Assembly (NCBI GenBank): GCA_947359465.1
Contig: OX375876.1
Coordinates: forward strand, 80,250,359 to 80,314,358
Origin: Metellina segmentata
Lineage: Eukaryota; Arthropoda; Arachnida; Araneae; Tetragnathidae
Length of the DNA stretch: 64,000 bases
Reading direction: 5' to 3'
Part shown: one piece after another, positions 55,417-64,000 of the stretch
Layout: the number at the start of each line of letters is the position of its first letter
How positions within the stretch are numbered: the first letter of the stretch is position 1
Position numbers and translations under genes: made by a program
Notes under the pieces: generated by a model
What the model saw: only the letters and a program-made list of their open reading frames with translations
The model's database searches: none
Told to the model about the DNA's origin: nothing

Positions 55417-55675
55417 TGGTAATTAACACCGTATTACAGCAATAAAACGGGCTATTGATGACGATCCGGGATCAATCCAGAAAAAGGGAAAGAACCGAGG
55501 ACAACACCAAGTAATTTTGAACCATGGCAAGACCTGAGCTGATAACCCACTCTTCAAACTTCCACACCCACCTCTACACCATACGTTACAAATATGCATG
55601 CACTGACCCGGATTTGAACCAGGAACCCTCCGATCTCTAGTAACATCTTAACCACAAGACCTTTTGGTCGGTTAG
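55417..55675 (-). repeat. SINE, shortened copy
   Basis: Tail, body and tRNA-like head (GGTTCAAATCCGGGTC reversed) of the common SINE, with internal deletions. Confidence 0.8.
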
Positions 55676-55894
55676 AGAGTTTAGGAAAAAATGAAACTGA
55701 AGAGATTTTTTTAAGTGTACTGTAAAGAATCTTCAGCTGGATGGCGCTTCAAGAAATCTGCCTGTAGCCTTAAATATGGCTACCATTCTACATAAAGCTC
55801 ATCAAACTCCGACCACAATTAGGGACAAGTCACCCACATCGATGGCGCTGTAATCAATGAAGCCCCTGTATTTTACTGTTCTGTGGTTTGCACA

Positions 55895-56000
55895 CGTACA
55901 CTAAAATTAAGAGGTGTTGTCCTCGATTCTTTCCCTTACGGGATTGATCCCGGACTGTTGTCAATAGCCCGTTTGTTGCTCTAGTAAGACGTTTATAAAA
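55895..56000 (+). repeat. SINE 3' fragment
   Basis: AAGAGGTGTTGTCCTCG to CTAGTAAGACGTTTATAAAA matches the last 110 bp of the common SINE. Confidence 0.75.
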
Positions 56001-56674
56001 ATTTCCTTTCCTAACCTTCAACACATACACACTCTCTGTACACACAATTTGTTTTTTATTGATCAATCAAACAAGCAATAAGTTTTGATACGAAACTCGA
56101 ATGTCAGAAAATCTTGCATGTTTCAGGAGTAAAAAATTGGTGCCAAGCTATTTTCATTCATGAAATTTTAGTTCACGTTTCGAAATTTCTAAATTCAAGT
56201 TAATTTTATCCCCCCAAATTTTTTGTTGGATTCATAATCAATTCAATTTACGATGAGCGAATTAATAAACAGAGTAAATGTTTTTATTGATGATATTCTG
56301 GTAAATATGATTTATCTCTTGAATATTTCGGCATAGATTTTGGAAAAAAGGACGTATTTTGATAAGAATTCATTTGTCTTAATGCGTTGTAATTATAAGA
56401 TAAACATTTATGTGATCTAATGAAACGCACTGCAGTTATTTCATAGCTATTGCTTGTTGCTTTTTTCTTTTAAAATTAATAAAGTCTTTCTTTTAAAATT
56501 AATTATTATTCGAAAATAATGATAAATTGAGCTGTAGATGTAAATATAATTTGCATTCTCTTTGGGAGTCTAAGTTTATGCCGTAGCAACGGGTTGTACA
56601 ATAATTTAAACTAATACTTTCTAAATTGCATTTAGTTTATATATCCTTGATTTGTTTTCTATTATCACTTTTAG

Positions 56675-56797
56675 GAACAAGTCCCACTTCTGTCACAAGT
56701 AATGTTCAGTGTAAATTCCGATACTGAATTGTCTGCAAATCGGAGAGAGACTAAAAAACGTGAAGAGAAATTTAAGAGTTTCTTTCAATCTCTAGAA
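56675..56797 (+). CDS. Internal coding exon of an unrecognised gene
   Basis: Acceptor ATTATCACTTTTAG and donor GTAAGC enclose exactly 41 open codons (phase 0 at both ends). The peptide begins EQVPLLSQVMFSVNSDTELS and ends KKREEKFKSFFQSLE, a soluble, charged, probably helical segment. The basic-aromatic KFKSFFQSL stretch recalls the lead-in of GRAM domains, but this is too weak to name the gene. No neighbouring exon was securely found; the CR1-like LINE begins 1.1 kb downstream. Confidence 0.5.
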
Positions 56798-57944
56798 GTA
56801 AGCAAGCTTTCTATTTCAAGGTTTATCTTTATAAAATAAAATACAGCTGTACTGTATACTGTAGTTAAAATTTTATTTTTGGAATTCTAAAATAAGGGTG
56901 TTGAAACTTGATATTCTCATTTAGGGTGAACCAGTCAATCACTAAGTCCCTGCAGCTAATTTGCGTAATAAACACAATACTTTAATAAAAAATAATTTTC
57001 ATTCAATATTCTAGATTCAGAAAAAGTAAAAAGTTTTTTTTTTTTTTTAATTTTAAATTTTTTAATTATTTTTTGTCATGTCAATAATGGTGTTTTTCTG
57101 AGACTCTTTCTTAGCGATGTAAAAAACATTAAAAGCATTATTATCCTTTCACTTCAAAATATAAATTTGATTTATAGATTACTTTGTTTTTTTGAGAAAT
57201 GACAAAATGATGAATTACTTCACATTTTGTTAATTGTAAGCTAGCTCACTTCATATCTGCTTATACCTGGGTTCTCCAAACATTTGTACTTTTTAAAACT
57301 CAAAAATGTTATATACAGGTATTTGGCCTCTGTTCCTATTCTTATTAGCCATTGTGCTAGCAAAAAATGACTGTCAAGTGACTAACTTAATCAGTTTCGA
57401 ATTGCAAATGTTCTGAAGGCTGTACTTTTAAGGCTTTTGTATAAAACTGGATGCATTCCTTGAGAACTGTTAATAGAATTATATTATGACTATTTTTGTC
57501 ATGTTCAAACTTGTTCAATCTACACATCCTAGTATACCTATTGAAATTTGACCTGCAATCTGCCAGTTGGTCAGCAATTGGAATCACTGTCTATCAATAC
57601 AAGATTTTAAAATTTTGAGTTGCTGAGATTGAGTGGAAGTTGCATTTATAATTGAAAGTCCAGAAGTATCAAGCCTGACTATTAAAATAGAGCTTGATCT
57701 ATCAAATATAAAATGCCATTTCATGTTAATCCTAAAATTTGTAAAACTAAAATGCATATATTTGTAGTTTTGATTCATGTTGAGAGGCATTATAAAGTGC
57801 CCTTTTGATAAAATTTGAATTGAGTATTATGGCTGAAAAACAACCAAGGTTTAAGTATTAATTTTTATACAAATTGTATTCGACTTTAAACAATTATAGT
57901 CTGTCCCAAATATTAAAAAAAATCGAAAATAATATACAAATACA
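56798..57944 (+). other. Non-coding DNA, probably intronic
   Basis: AT-rich, following a good splice donor. No further exon seen. Confidence 0.4.
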
Positions 57945-58006
57945 AATACAAATACAAATATTGACGACCAGCTACAGGCTCAAGCCCAACAAGGCTGGTC
58001 CTTTGT

Positions 58007-58260
58007 TTATGAATTCTCCAATTCCCACTGACTATCCAATTGTGTCTTAAATTCGTACACTCCCTTTGAATTAACTATATTTTCTGGCAACGCGTTCCAA
58101 CTGTCTATTACCCTATTAAAGTAGTAGTTTTTCCTTAAATCCCGATTAAAATGTGTCTTATTCAATTTATACCCATGGCCCCTTGTTCTGTTATCCCTAT
58201 TGAAATTTAAGCCCTCTGTGTCCCCTTGTTTTACAAACTTGAAAAGCTGAATCAAATCCC
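58007..58260 (-). pseudogene. LINE ORF2 C-terminus
   Basis: Resumes exactly after the Merlin copy in the same frame: DLIQLFKFVKQGDTEGLNF, then YYFNRVIDSWNALPE and a stop at 58007. This is the conserved CR1/L2-type C-terminal segment. Confidence 0.88.
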
Positions 58261-60114
58261 GGTGGAGTGGTAGCATCCGCAACGTTAGGCCGCCAAAGCG
58301 ATTGTTTACGCCAAATCAAGATGGCGGCCGATGTAAGCAATTCCAAGATGGCCGCCATATACAACGTGAACCTTTGCATACACTGCATAAATAATAATAA
58401 TTTGTTTAAAAATTAAGAAAAAAGCAATATAAATTTCACTTGAAAATTTTCTAATATTTCAGTCTGGTTTTCTCCGAACATGTACGCAATTTTGCGTCAA
58501 TTTCATCCTAGTTTTGTCACTTAAAAAAAAAAATATTAAATAAAAAAATTATAATTGTTAAAAAAAATAATAATAATAATAAAAAATAAAAAAAACGTGA
58601 TTTTTTTTTTAAAACGTCCGGATTTTTATCAATTTTGAATTGGAAACTTTGCAATGCATAGAAAATTCAAAACAAGAAATCTTTTTTTAATAAGGTAGTT
58701 CTTTTCTGTGATCATAATCCACACAAAGGTTTCTGATGAGAAACCAAAAATCTAAAAATTCTTCTGCTATCCATAAGTGTGAAAAAATATTTTTTCACAA
58801 TTTTTCTAGCAATAAGCATTATGTGAGCAACTCAATGGGGATATTCCAGGTTATAGAGCCATATATGGAAAAGCAAGACAAATATTTTTATTGTAACGAC
58901 TTTACAAGAGGAAATTGTTTTTTAGAGAAGTCAAAGCGTATTGCGCTTAAGGTTTCAATGCGTTTAAACCAGTATACCGGGAGAAATTTGTTTGTAGATA
59001 AGTCACAGCGTATAACGCCCGATCCCCGCCTGCCGGCTACCTCGCCGCCCCTCCGGGGCCGGCGAGGACCTTTCACCGTTGGCTTCCATGCGTATAAGTC
59101 ACCGTATTGGGTGCCCACCCAAGCATAGTCCAGTGTTTGTAATATAACCAAAAGCTAAACAAAAATCAAACTTACCCTCATAGCCGGGTCCTTGAAATTC
59201 TGACAATGGTTAACAGTCATATGCTCGAATCAATAACCCTTGAACTCTTTGTCCTTCGGGTATTGGTACCAGCATATGACTTCCAATAGTCAGAAATTTT
59301 TGTAGTTCCTTGCAAAATTCAGCTCTGAATTACCTCAGCCAAAACTTTCTGGTTCCTATTTTTCACCTCAACCATAAAACATTTATCCGTCCCTCGTTCA
59401 AGTCCTCCAAACACCCATTTACCCTCCAATTTCTTACTCCTGTTATACTTTCTTTTGCCAAATTTTTGTCCTATCTTTCTACATTTCCACTCCTACCTAT
59501 CACCAGCATCCTTTCTCAATGTTAAAATCATATCATTCTCACATGAAAGACATTTCACCTTCTTCCCAATCAAGCTACTACATGTTTGCAAAAAAAAAAA
59601 AACAAAAAAAAAAACATTTTCTAACGTTCAATAACACTATCCACTGCTATATCAAATCAACTAAGGGGAAATGAGCAACCAAAAGAGGAAAAAAATTCTA
59701 AATTCCAATCTGCAATTTCAAACATCAAATTTAATCCAAATTTTTTTTCGAAATTTTAATTGAAATTTAAATAAAGTGACAAATTTAAAAAATTGTAACT
59801 TACAATCTGCTTTCCAAACTTATCCTAAAAATTTTGAAAATTAATAAAACAAGTCGATTTTATAAATCAAGAGCAAAATTCATATGCACCCAACAATTTC
59901 AAAGACTGTCTAAATTTTAATTCCGTTCTACATTAAAAATAAAAGTGGAAAAGCGTATTTTCTTCCTTAACCAATCATGAGACCCGTTTATTATCGTCAG
60001 GAGAAAATATCTAGGGTTGCCTTAAAACTAAGAAAAACAAGAAAACGGGAAGGTTACCACAATTGGCAATACATCGCTCGAAAGTTGTAACGTATCGGAT
60101 ACTACATACCATCC
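58261..60114 (-). mobile_element. Merlin element, copy 2
   Basis: TIRs as in copy 1 (GGTGGAGTGGTAGCATCC; reversed right end GGATGGTATGTAGTATCC). Exact duplication CAAATCCC at 58253-58260 and 60115-60122 within LINE ORF2. It carries the same transposase remnant (about 59178-59308, minus). It differs from copy 1 by few substitutions and small indels, including about 85 bp extra at 59700-59780. Confidence 0.92.
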
Positions 60115-60982
60115 CAAATCCCCCCTCCTTCTTCTTTCCAGTGTATACATGTTTAGCTTACTTAAACGTTCATTATAGTCGAAATTTGCTAGCCCCTTTA
60201 TTATTTTTGTAGCTCTGTGCTGAACCCTTTCAATTGATTCTATGTCCTTTCTCATATATGGAGCCCAGAATTGTACAGCATATTCTAGATGTGGTCTTAC
60301 TAAACCCTTATATAATGGCAAGATTATATTCTTATCCCTTGAAGTTAGTCTTTTTAATATACCCCAATAACCTATTAGCCTTTTTACCCGCAGCTGAACA
60401 TTGGTGACCCATTTTAAAATCCCTGTGAATTATCACCCCAAGATCCTTGACTGTTTCTCCCTCCTTTACCTTTACTCCCTGCAGACAGTACTCGGCTCCA
60501 CTATTCCTGTAACCCATATGCAGAACTTGACATTTCCCTACATTAAATGACATACCCCATTTTACAGCCCATTCGGATATCTTATCAAAATCCCCTTGTA
60601 AATTTTCTATCTGTAACTTGGTATCCACTGTCCCCCATATTTTTAAGTCATCTGCAAATATACTGATTCTATTCTTGATCCCCTGACCTATATCATCTAT
60701 GAAAATTATAAATAAAATTGGTCCCAAAACTGATCCCTGAGGCACCCCACTTATAACTTCTGTCCACTGTGAATAATTTCCTTTTACCTGCACTCTCTGC
60801 TTTCTACCCAATAACCAATTCTTTATCCATATTAATGTTTTTCCCTGAATCCCCAGCCTTTCCAATTTAAACAGTAATGCCTCATGAGGTACTTTATCAA
60901 AAGCCTTTTGAAAATCTATGTACATGATATCCACACTGCTCTTATTATCCAGCTCCTCAGTAATTTTTTCGTAGAACTTCAA
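60028..60982 (-). pseudogene. LINE ORF2: RT catalytic core and thumb
   Basis: Continues the RT in a new frame: YIDFQKAFDKVPH, SGVPQGSVLGPILF, and the catalytic IFADDLKIW (FADD at about 109-112 of this piece). A second shift at about 60345-60360 precedes LYKGLVRPHLEYAVQFWAPY and ERVQHRATKII. Coding is cut at 60115 by the Merlin insertion; 60028-60114 belongs to that element. Confidence 0.85.
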
Positions 60983-62769
60983 AAGGTTTGTAGAGCAGGA
61001 TCTGCCCTTCCTAAACCCATACTGATTCTCTGATAACAGTCCCCCTCCTCCAAGTATAACATTATATGCTTTTTTAACAGAGATTCAAATATTTTGCAAA
61101 TTACTGATGTTAGACTTACTGGTCTATAGTTGCCCGGATCACTTTGTATTCCCTTTTTGAAAATTGGAGTTATGTTGGCCAACTTCCAATCCATTGGCAC
61201 CCAACCTGTGCTATATGTTGAATTAAATATCGTGTGAATTACTTCCCCCAGTTCTTCCGCGCATTCCACTAGTACTCTCGGATAAATATCGTCTGGCCCT
61301 GGTGCTTTAGATGGCTTAATTCTTTTCAACTGATGTACTATTTCTTCCCTGTTGAATTTGCATTCTTTAATTATACCCCCTGCAAAGGCTCCATCCTTGG
61401 GGTCCTTTTTTAAACTATAGTTACCATTGAAAACCCCCAGAAAAAAGTCATTTAACACGTTTGCCATTCCCTCCTCGTCTTGAATTAATTCACCTCCCTT
61501 CCCCTCTAACGGTCCCAGTGTAGTGCTAAATTTATTTTTACCACTTGCATATGCAAAAAATTCTTTTGGTTTTATATTTATTTCCCTTGCTAATTTTTCC
61601 TCCAAGGACACCTTTTGCTTCCGACTAATAGTTTTAAACTCCTTTCTGGCTTTCTGATATGCCTCCATGTCCCTGTCGTTACCAGTGCTTTTATATACCC
61701 TGTATGTTCTTTGTTTTAATTTTAAAGCTTTGTGTGTTTCCCCTGAAAACCACATAGGGAGCAATTTTCTAGATTTTCCTTTTTTCCTGAACGTTACATG
61801 TTTTTTTAACACCATGTCTAACTTATTCTTGAATTCCTCCCATTGTTCAGAATGATGCAGTGCTAATAATCCCCCTTTGAATGTTTCCTTTAACTCTTCC
61901 CTTATCTTATGAAAATTTACCTTTCTGAAATTTGGAATTATTCTACTATTGATTGTGTATGCTGACTGAAAATTTATACTTAATCTGATACTTCTATGAT
62001 CACTTTCTCCCAGTGGCTCACATATAACCAAATCCTGCACCCTATCCTCATCATTGCTTAAAATCAAATCCAATATTGCATTGTCCCTAGTATCCTCATA
62101 CACCATCTGGTACAAAAAACAATCCTGTATCACTTCCAAAAATTCTGCTCCTTTCCCATTTGTAGCTAGATTGTTTGTCCAGTCAATATTTGGATAGTTA
62201 TAGTCCCCCATTAAAATTAATTCTCCTTTTTGACATGCTTCGTTTATCAGATTGCACATGCCCTTTTCCTGCTCTTCACTACAAACAGGAGGTCTATATA
62301 TATTACCCAGAATTAGTCCTTTGCCTTTGTCTGTATTCAGTTTCACCCAGACTGATTCTATACCCTCAGTTTTACTATTTAACTTTATTTCTGTACAGTT
62401 TAAGAATTCTCTCACATAAATCAAAACCCCACCCCCTTTCCTATTCTCTCTGTCCTCCCTGAACATTGTGAATCCACTTAATTCTAAAATTTGTGCATCT
62501 TCACTGCTTGCCCAACTTTCAGTAATCCCAATGATATCTATATCCTCTGCTTGTGCAATTCCCTTGAGCTCATCCATTTTATTTCTCACACTGCGAGCAT
62601 TACAATAAAATACTTTTAGCTTATTTTTCACCCTTAGATTGCACTTTCCCCTTGTATTATTTGTTTTGGTATTGTTTTTCTCCCTTACATTGCACTTTCC
62701 CTTTGTATTGTTTGTCTCCTGCAATTTAGACCCTGTTAGTTTTCCTAAGCAATTACTGTGTACTGTCAA
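60979..62769 (-). pseudogene. LINE ORF2: endonuclease and N-terminal RT
   Basis: 596 open residues. Endonuclease motifs: FYCNARSVRNK (about 54-64), ITESWA with Glu84, LMGDYNYPNIDW, and LGESDHRSI. The RT start (KAPGPDDIYPRVL, WKLANITPIFKKG, NYRPVSLTS) follows from about 495. After LEEGD the frame is shifted by one base, giving a false tail and stop at 60979. Confidence 0.88.
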
Positions 62770-62801
62770 CCCTCTATGTCCTTCCCATCCCTGCTTGTAT
62801 A

Positions 62802-63413
62802 CTAGTTTTTTGACTCCAGAATATTCAAAACCCGCTTGCCAACCTCCCTATTACCTATCAAGCTTAAATGCAAATTGTCCCTGCTTATCCAATCCCTCTT
62901 ACACTCCTTCCAAACATCTAAAAATCTAACCTCCTCCCTCTCACACAAATCCCTTAACAACCCGTTCATCTTATTGGCCCTTTGATTTAACCACCCATTG
63001 CCTAACCCATACCTAGGTAGTAATCCTAATACTGTTACTTCTGCCCCATGAGACTTAATGCCTCTTAAAAGTGTTTCTGCTTCCCTCTTAAACTCGACAT
63101 TTGTAGTCCTCTCTACGTCATTTGTTCCCACCCACACTACTGCCTTTTCCTCCCCTTTAACCACACCTGGCTTAACTGCCTCAACTACATGTTTTACCCT
63201 GGCACCTGGCAAACAACACCTTGCAAAATTGCGCTTTTTACGCCCTACCATTTCTCCCAAAACCCTGACCATTGAATCACCAACCACTACTCCTCTAGTT
63301 ACCTTATCCCCCTGATCAACATGCCCCAAGTTTACACATTGGACACCCTTTTCCACTCCCTCTACAGCCCTCACCTTCAAAGAATGATAGAATGATTCAG
63401 TTTTTTTTGACAT
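62802..63413 (-). CDS. LINE ORF1 with SGNH-hydrolase (esterase) domain
   Basis: A 203-residue ORF from ATG at 63413. Block I GDS is at 45-47 (VVVGDSMVR), block III GTND at 96-99, and block V DNLH at 179-182, so the Ser, Asp and His catalytic residues are all present. Esterase-type ORF1 proteins are known in CR1-group LINEs, where they are thought to help the ribonucleoprotein interact with lipids or RNA. It ends 32 bp before ORF2 opens. Zinc-finger or coiled-coil parts found in longer ORF1s are absent. Confidence 0.85.
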   Translation of the reverse strand: MSKKTESFYHSLKVRAVEGVEKGVQCVNLGHVDQGDKVTRGVVVGDSMVRVLGEMVGRKKRNFARCCLPGARVKHVVEAVKPGVVKGEEKAVVWVGTNDVERTTNVEFKREAETLLRGIKSHGAEVTVLGLLPRYGLGNGWLNQRANKMNGLLRDLCEREEVRFLDVWKECKRDWISRDNLHLSLIGNREVGKRVLNILESKN

Positions 63414-64000
63414 GGATGTCTTAATAGTTTTATAGCTGAAATGTGGTTCCAGTAATAAAAACCTTGTTTCAGAAATAGCAAGTTGTTTTAAACTTAATTA
63501 AACACAAGAAACAAATTCTGCAGACTTTTTATCGAAGAAATGACAAAGTGCTGTTTTTAAATAAAATTATTCCAAAAATTATGAATAAAATTTTGAATTT
63601 GCCTCCTAAAAAAATAAGGAAATCTTGCTTACCCAGACACCAAGCCTAGCCCCATTGAGAAATCAATTGCCAAGTAGCCATTATGGCATGATGTCACCTC
63701 TAATTCAGGCATCGCCATCCGGAGTATGCTAGTGTATCCAGAGAATGCGATGCATTTTACATGCATCGCATCTTTGCTGTATGACAAAGCTACAAAATTA
63801 CGAAAGGTGACATTAAGGTTACTACTACCAAACACGATTTGAGAGAATTTGGAATTCTCTTTCTTCAGTTCTTATTTAAAATTACTTGACTCAATTCATA
63901 AAAATAACGAATCTATGGTAAGTGCAGCATAGTCAACAAAACAGTTTTTTTTTTAACTTCAGTACTCTTGCATCAGGTATTGTTGAATTTCGTCATCTTT
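63414..64000. other. Non-coding DNA with a possible exon
   Basis: AT-rich except at about 63637-63780. On the plus strand an acceptor (CTTGCTTACCCAG) opens TPSLAPLRNQLPSSHYGMMS and runs to TAG at 63724. On the minus strand 63835-63633 is open and ends at a possible GTAAGC donor. The two readings exclude each other and neither product was recognised. A 10-bp hairpin lies at about 63747-63773. Confidence 0.3.

Larger units (their letters stand above)
57945..63413 (-). mobile_element. CR1-like LINE, split by a Merlin element
   Basis: Order on the minus strand: esterase ORF1, apurinic-like endonuclease, reverse transcriptase, C-terminal domain, and a 3' end in a short ATTTGT-type repeat (57940-57965). 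The 58261-60114 Merlin copy separates the last 85 codons. The 5' part of ORF1 seems missing, so it is likely 5' truncated near 63415. Frameshifts in ORF2 show it is inactive. Confidence 0.9.

Noticed and set aside
58736..59128. 130-codon plus-strand ORF in Merlin copy 2, largely shared with 47840-48145 in copy 1
   Set aside because: Over the shared part the few base differences I can see all change the amino acid, so there is no sign of selection on a protein. The real coding relic of the element is on the minus strand.
62175..62929. Plus-strand ORFs across the LINE (for example 62175-62462, 62639-62929)
   Set aside because: Antisense shadows of LINE ORF1/ORF2.

Overview
This is eukaryotic nuclear DNA from an animal, almost certainly an invertebrate. 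It is strongly AT-rich, has intron-split genes with GT/AG borders, carries no bacterial-style operons, and is densely packed with animal transposons (Copia with a half-tRNA-type primer site, CR1-like LINE, hAT, Merlin, pogo, Mutator-like, Helitron, tRNA-derived SINEs). Nothing in the sequence fixes the species.

One host gene can be followed from start to stop: a MOSPD1-type protein (MSP domain plus C-terminal membrane segments, 216 codons in five coding exons) on the + strand at 29989-38046. It has a non-coding leader, an upstream ORF overlapping its start codon, and a 3' UTR ending near an AATAAA at 38894. A CpG-richer block with a YY1-like motif near 26.85 kb is the best promoter candidate. 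A 123-bp phase-0 exon at 56675-56797 (+) belongs to an unrecognised gene, and a weaker exon candidate lies at 63.64 kb.

Layout. 0-7 kb: SINE copies and nested hAT-like elements with a 275-bp tandem repeat. 7.77-9.26 kb: a complete Helitron (-) with an internal satellite. 9.28-11.77 kb: a Mutator-like transposase C-terminus with a SWIM zinc finger, fused to two tandem Ulp1/C48 protease domains (-). 11.8-23.2 kb: a mosaic of repeat blocks (called A and B here) including a large inverted repeat, a 2.3-kb hAT with exact 8-bp target duplications, and a 0.8-kb hAT-type non-autonomous element. 23.2-30 kb: AT-rich non-coding DNA and the 5' part of the MOSPD1-like gene. 30-39 kb: the rest of that gene, with a pogo element in intron 2 itself invaded by a Mutator-like and a Merlin-like element. 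39-44.4 kb: a SINE cluster. 44.43-55.41 kb: one Helitron split by a Copia element, which is split by three Merlin-type insertions, one of which holds another Helitron and a SINE. 57.9-63.4 kb: a CR1-like LINE (-) with an SGNH-esterase ORF1 and a frameshifted ORF2, split by a second Merlin copy.

Most element ends were set by finding terminal inverted repeats and target-site duplications directly in the sequence. The most novel material is the SWIM-Ulp1-Ulp1 transposase relic and the recently active Merlin family, whose internal transposase remnant can still be read. All transposon genes here look broken.
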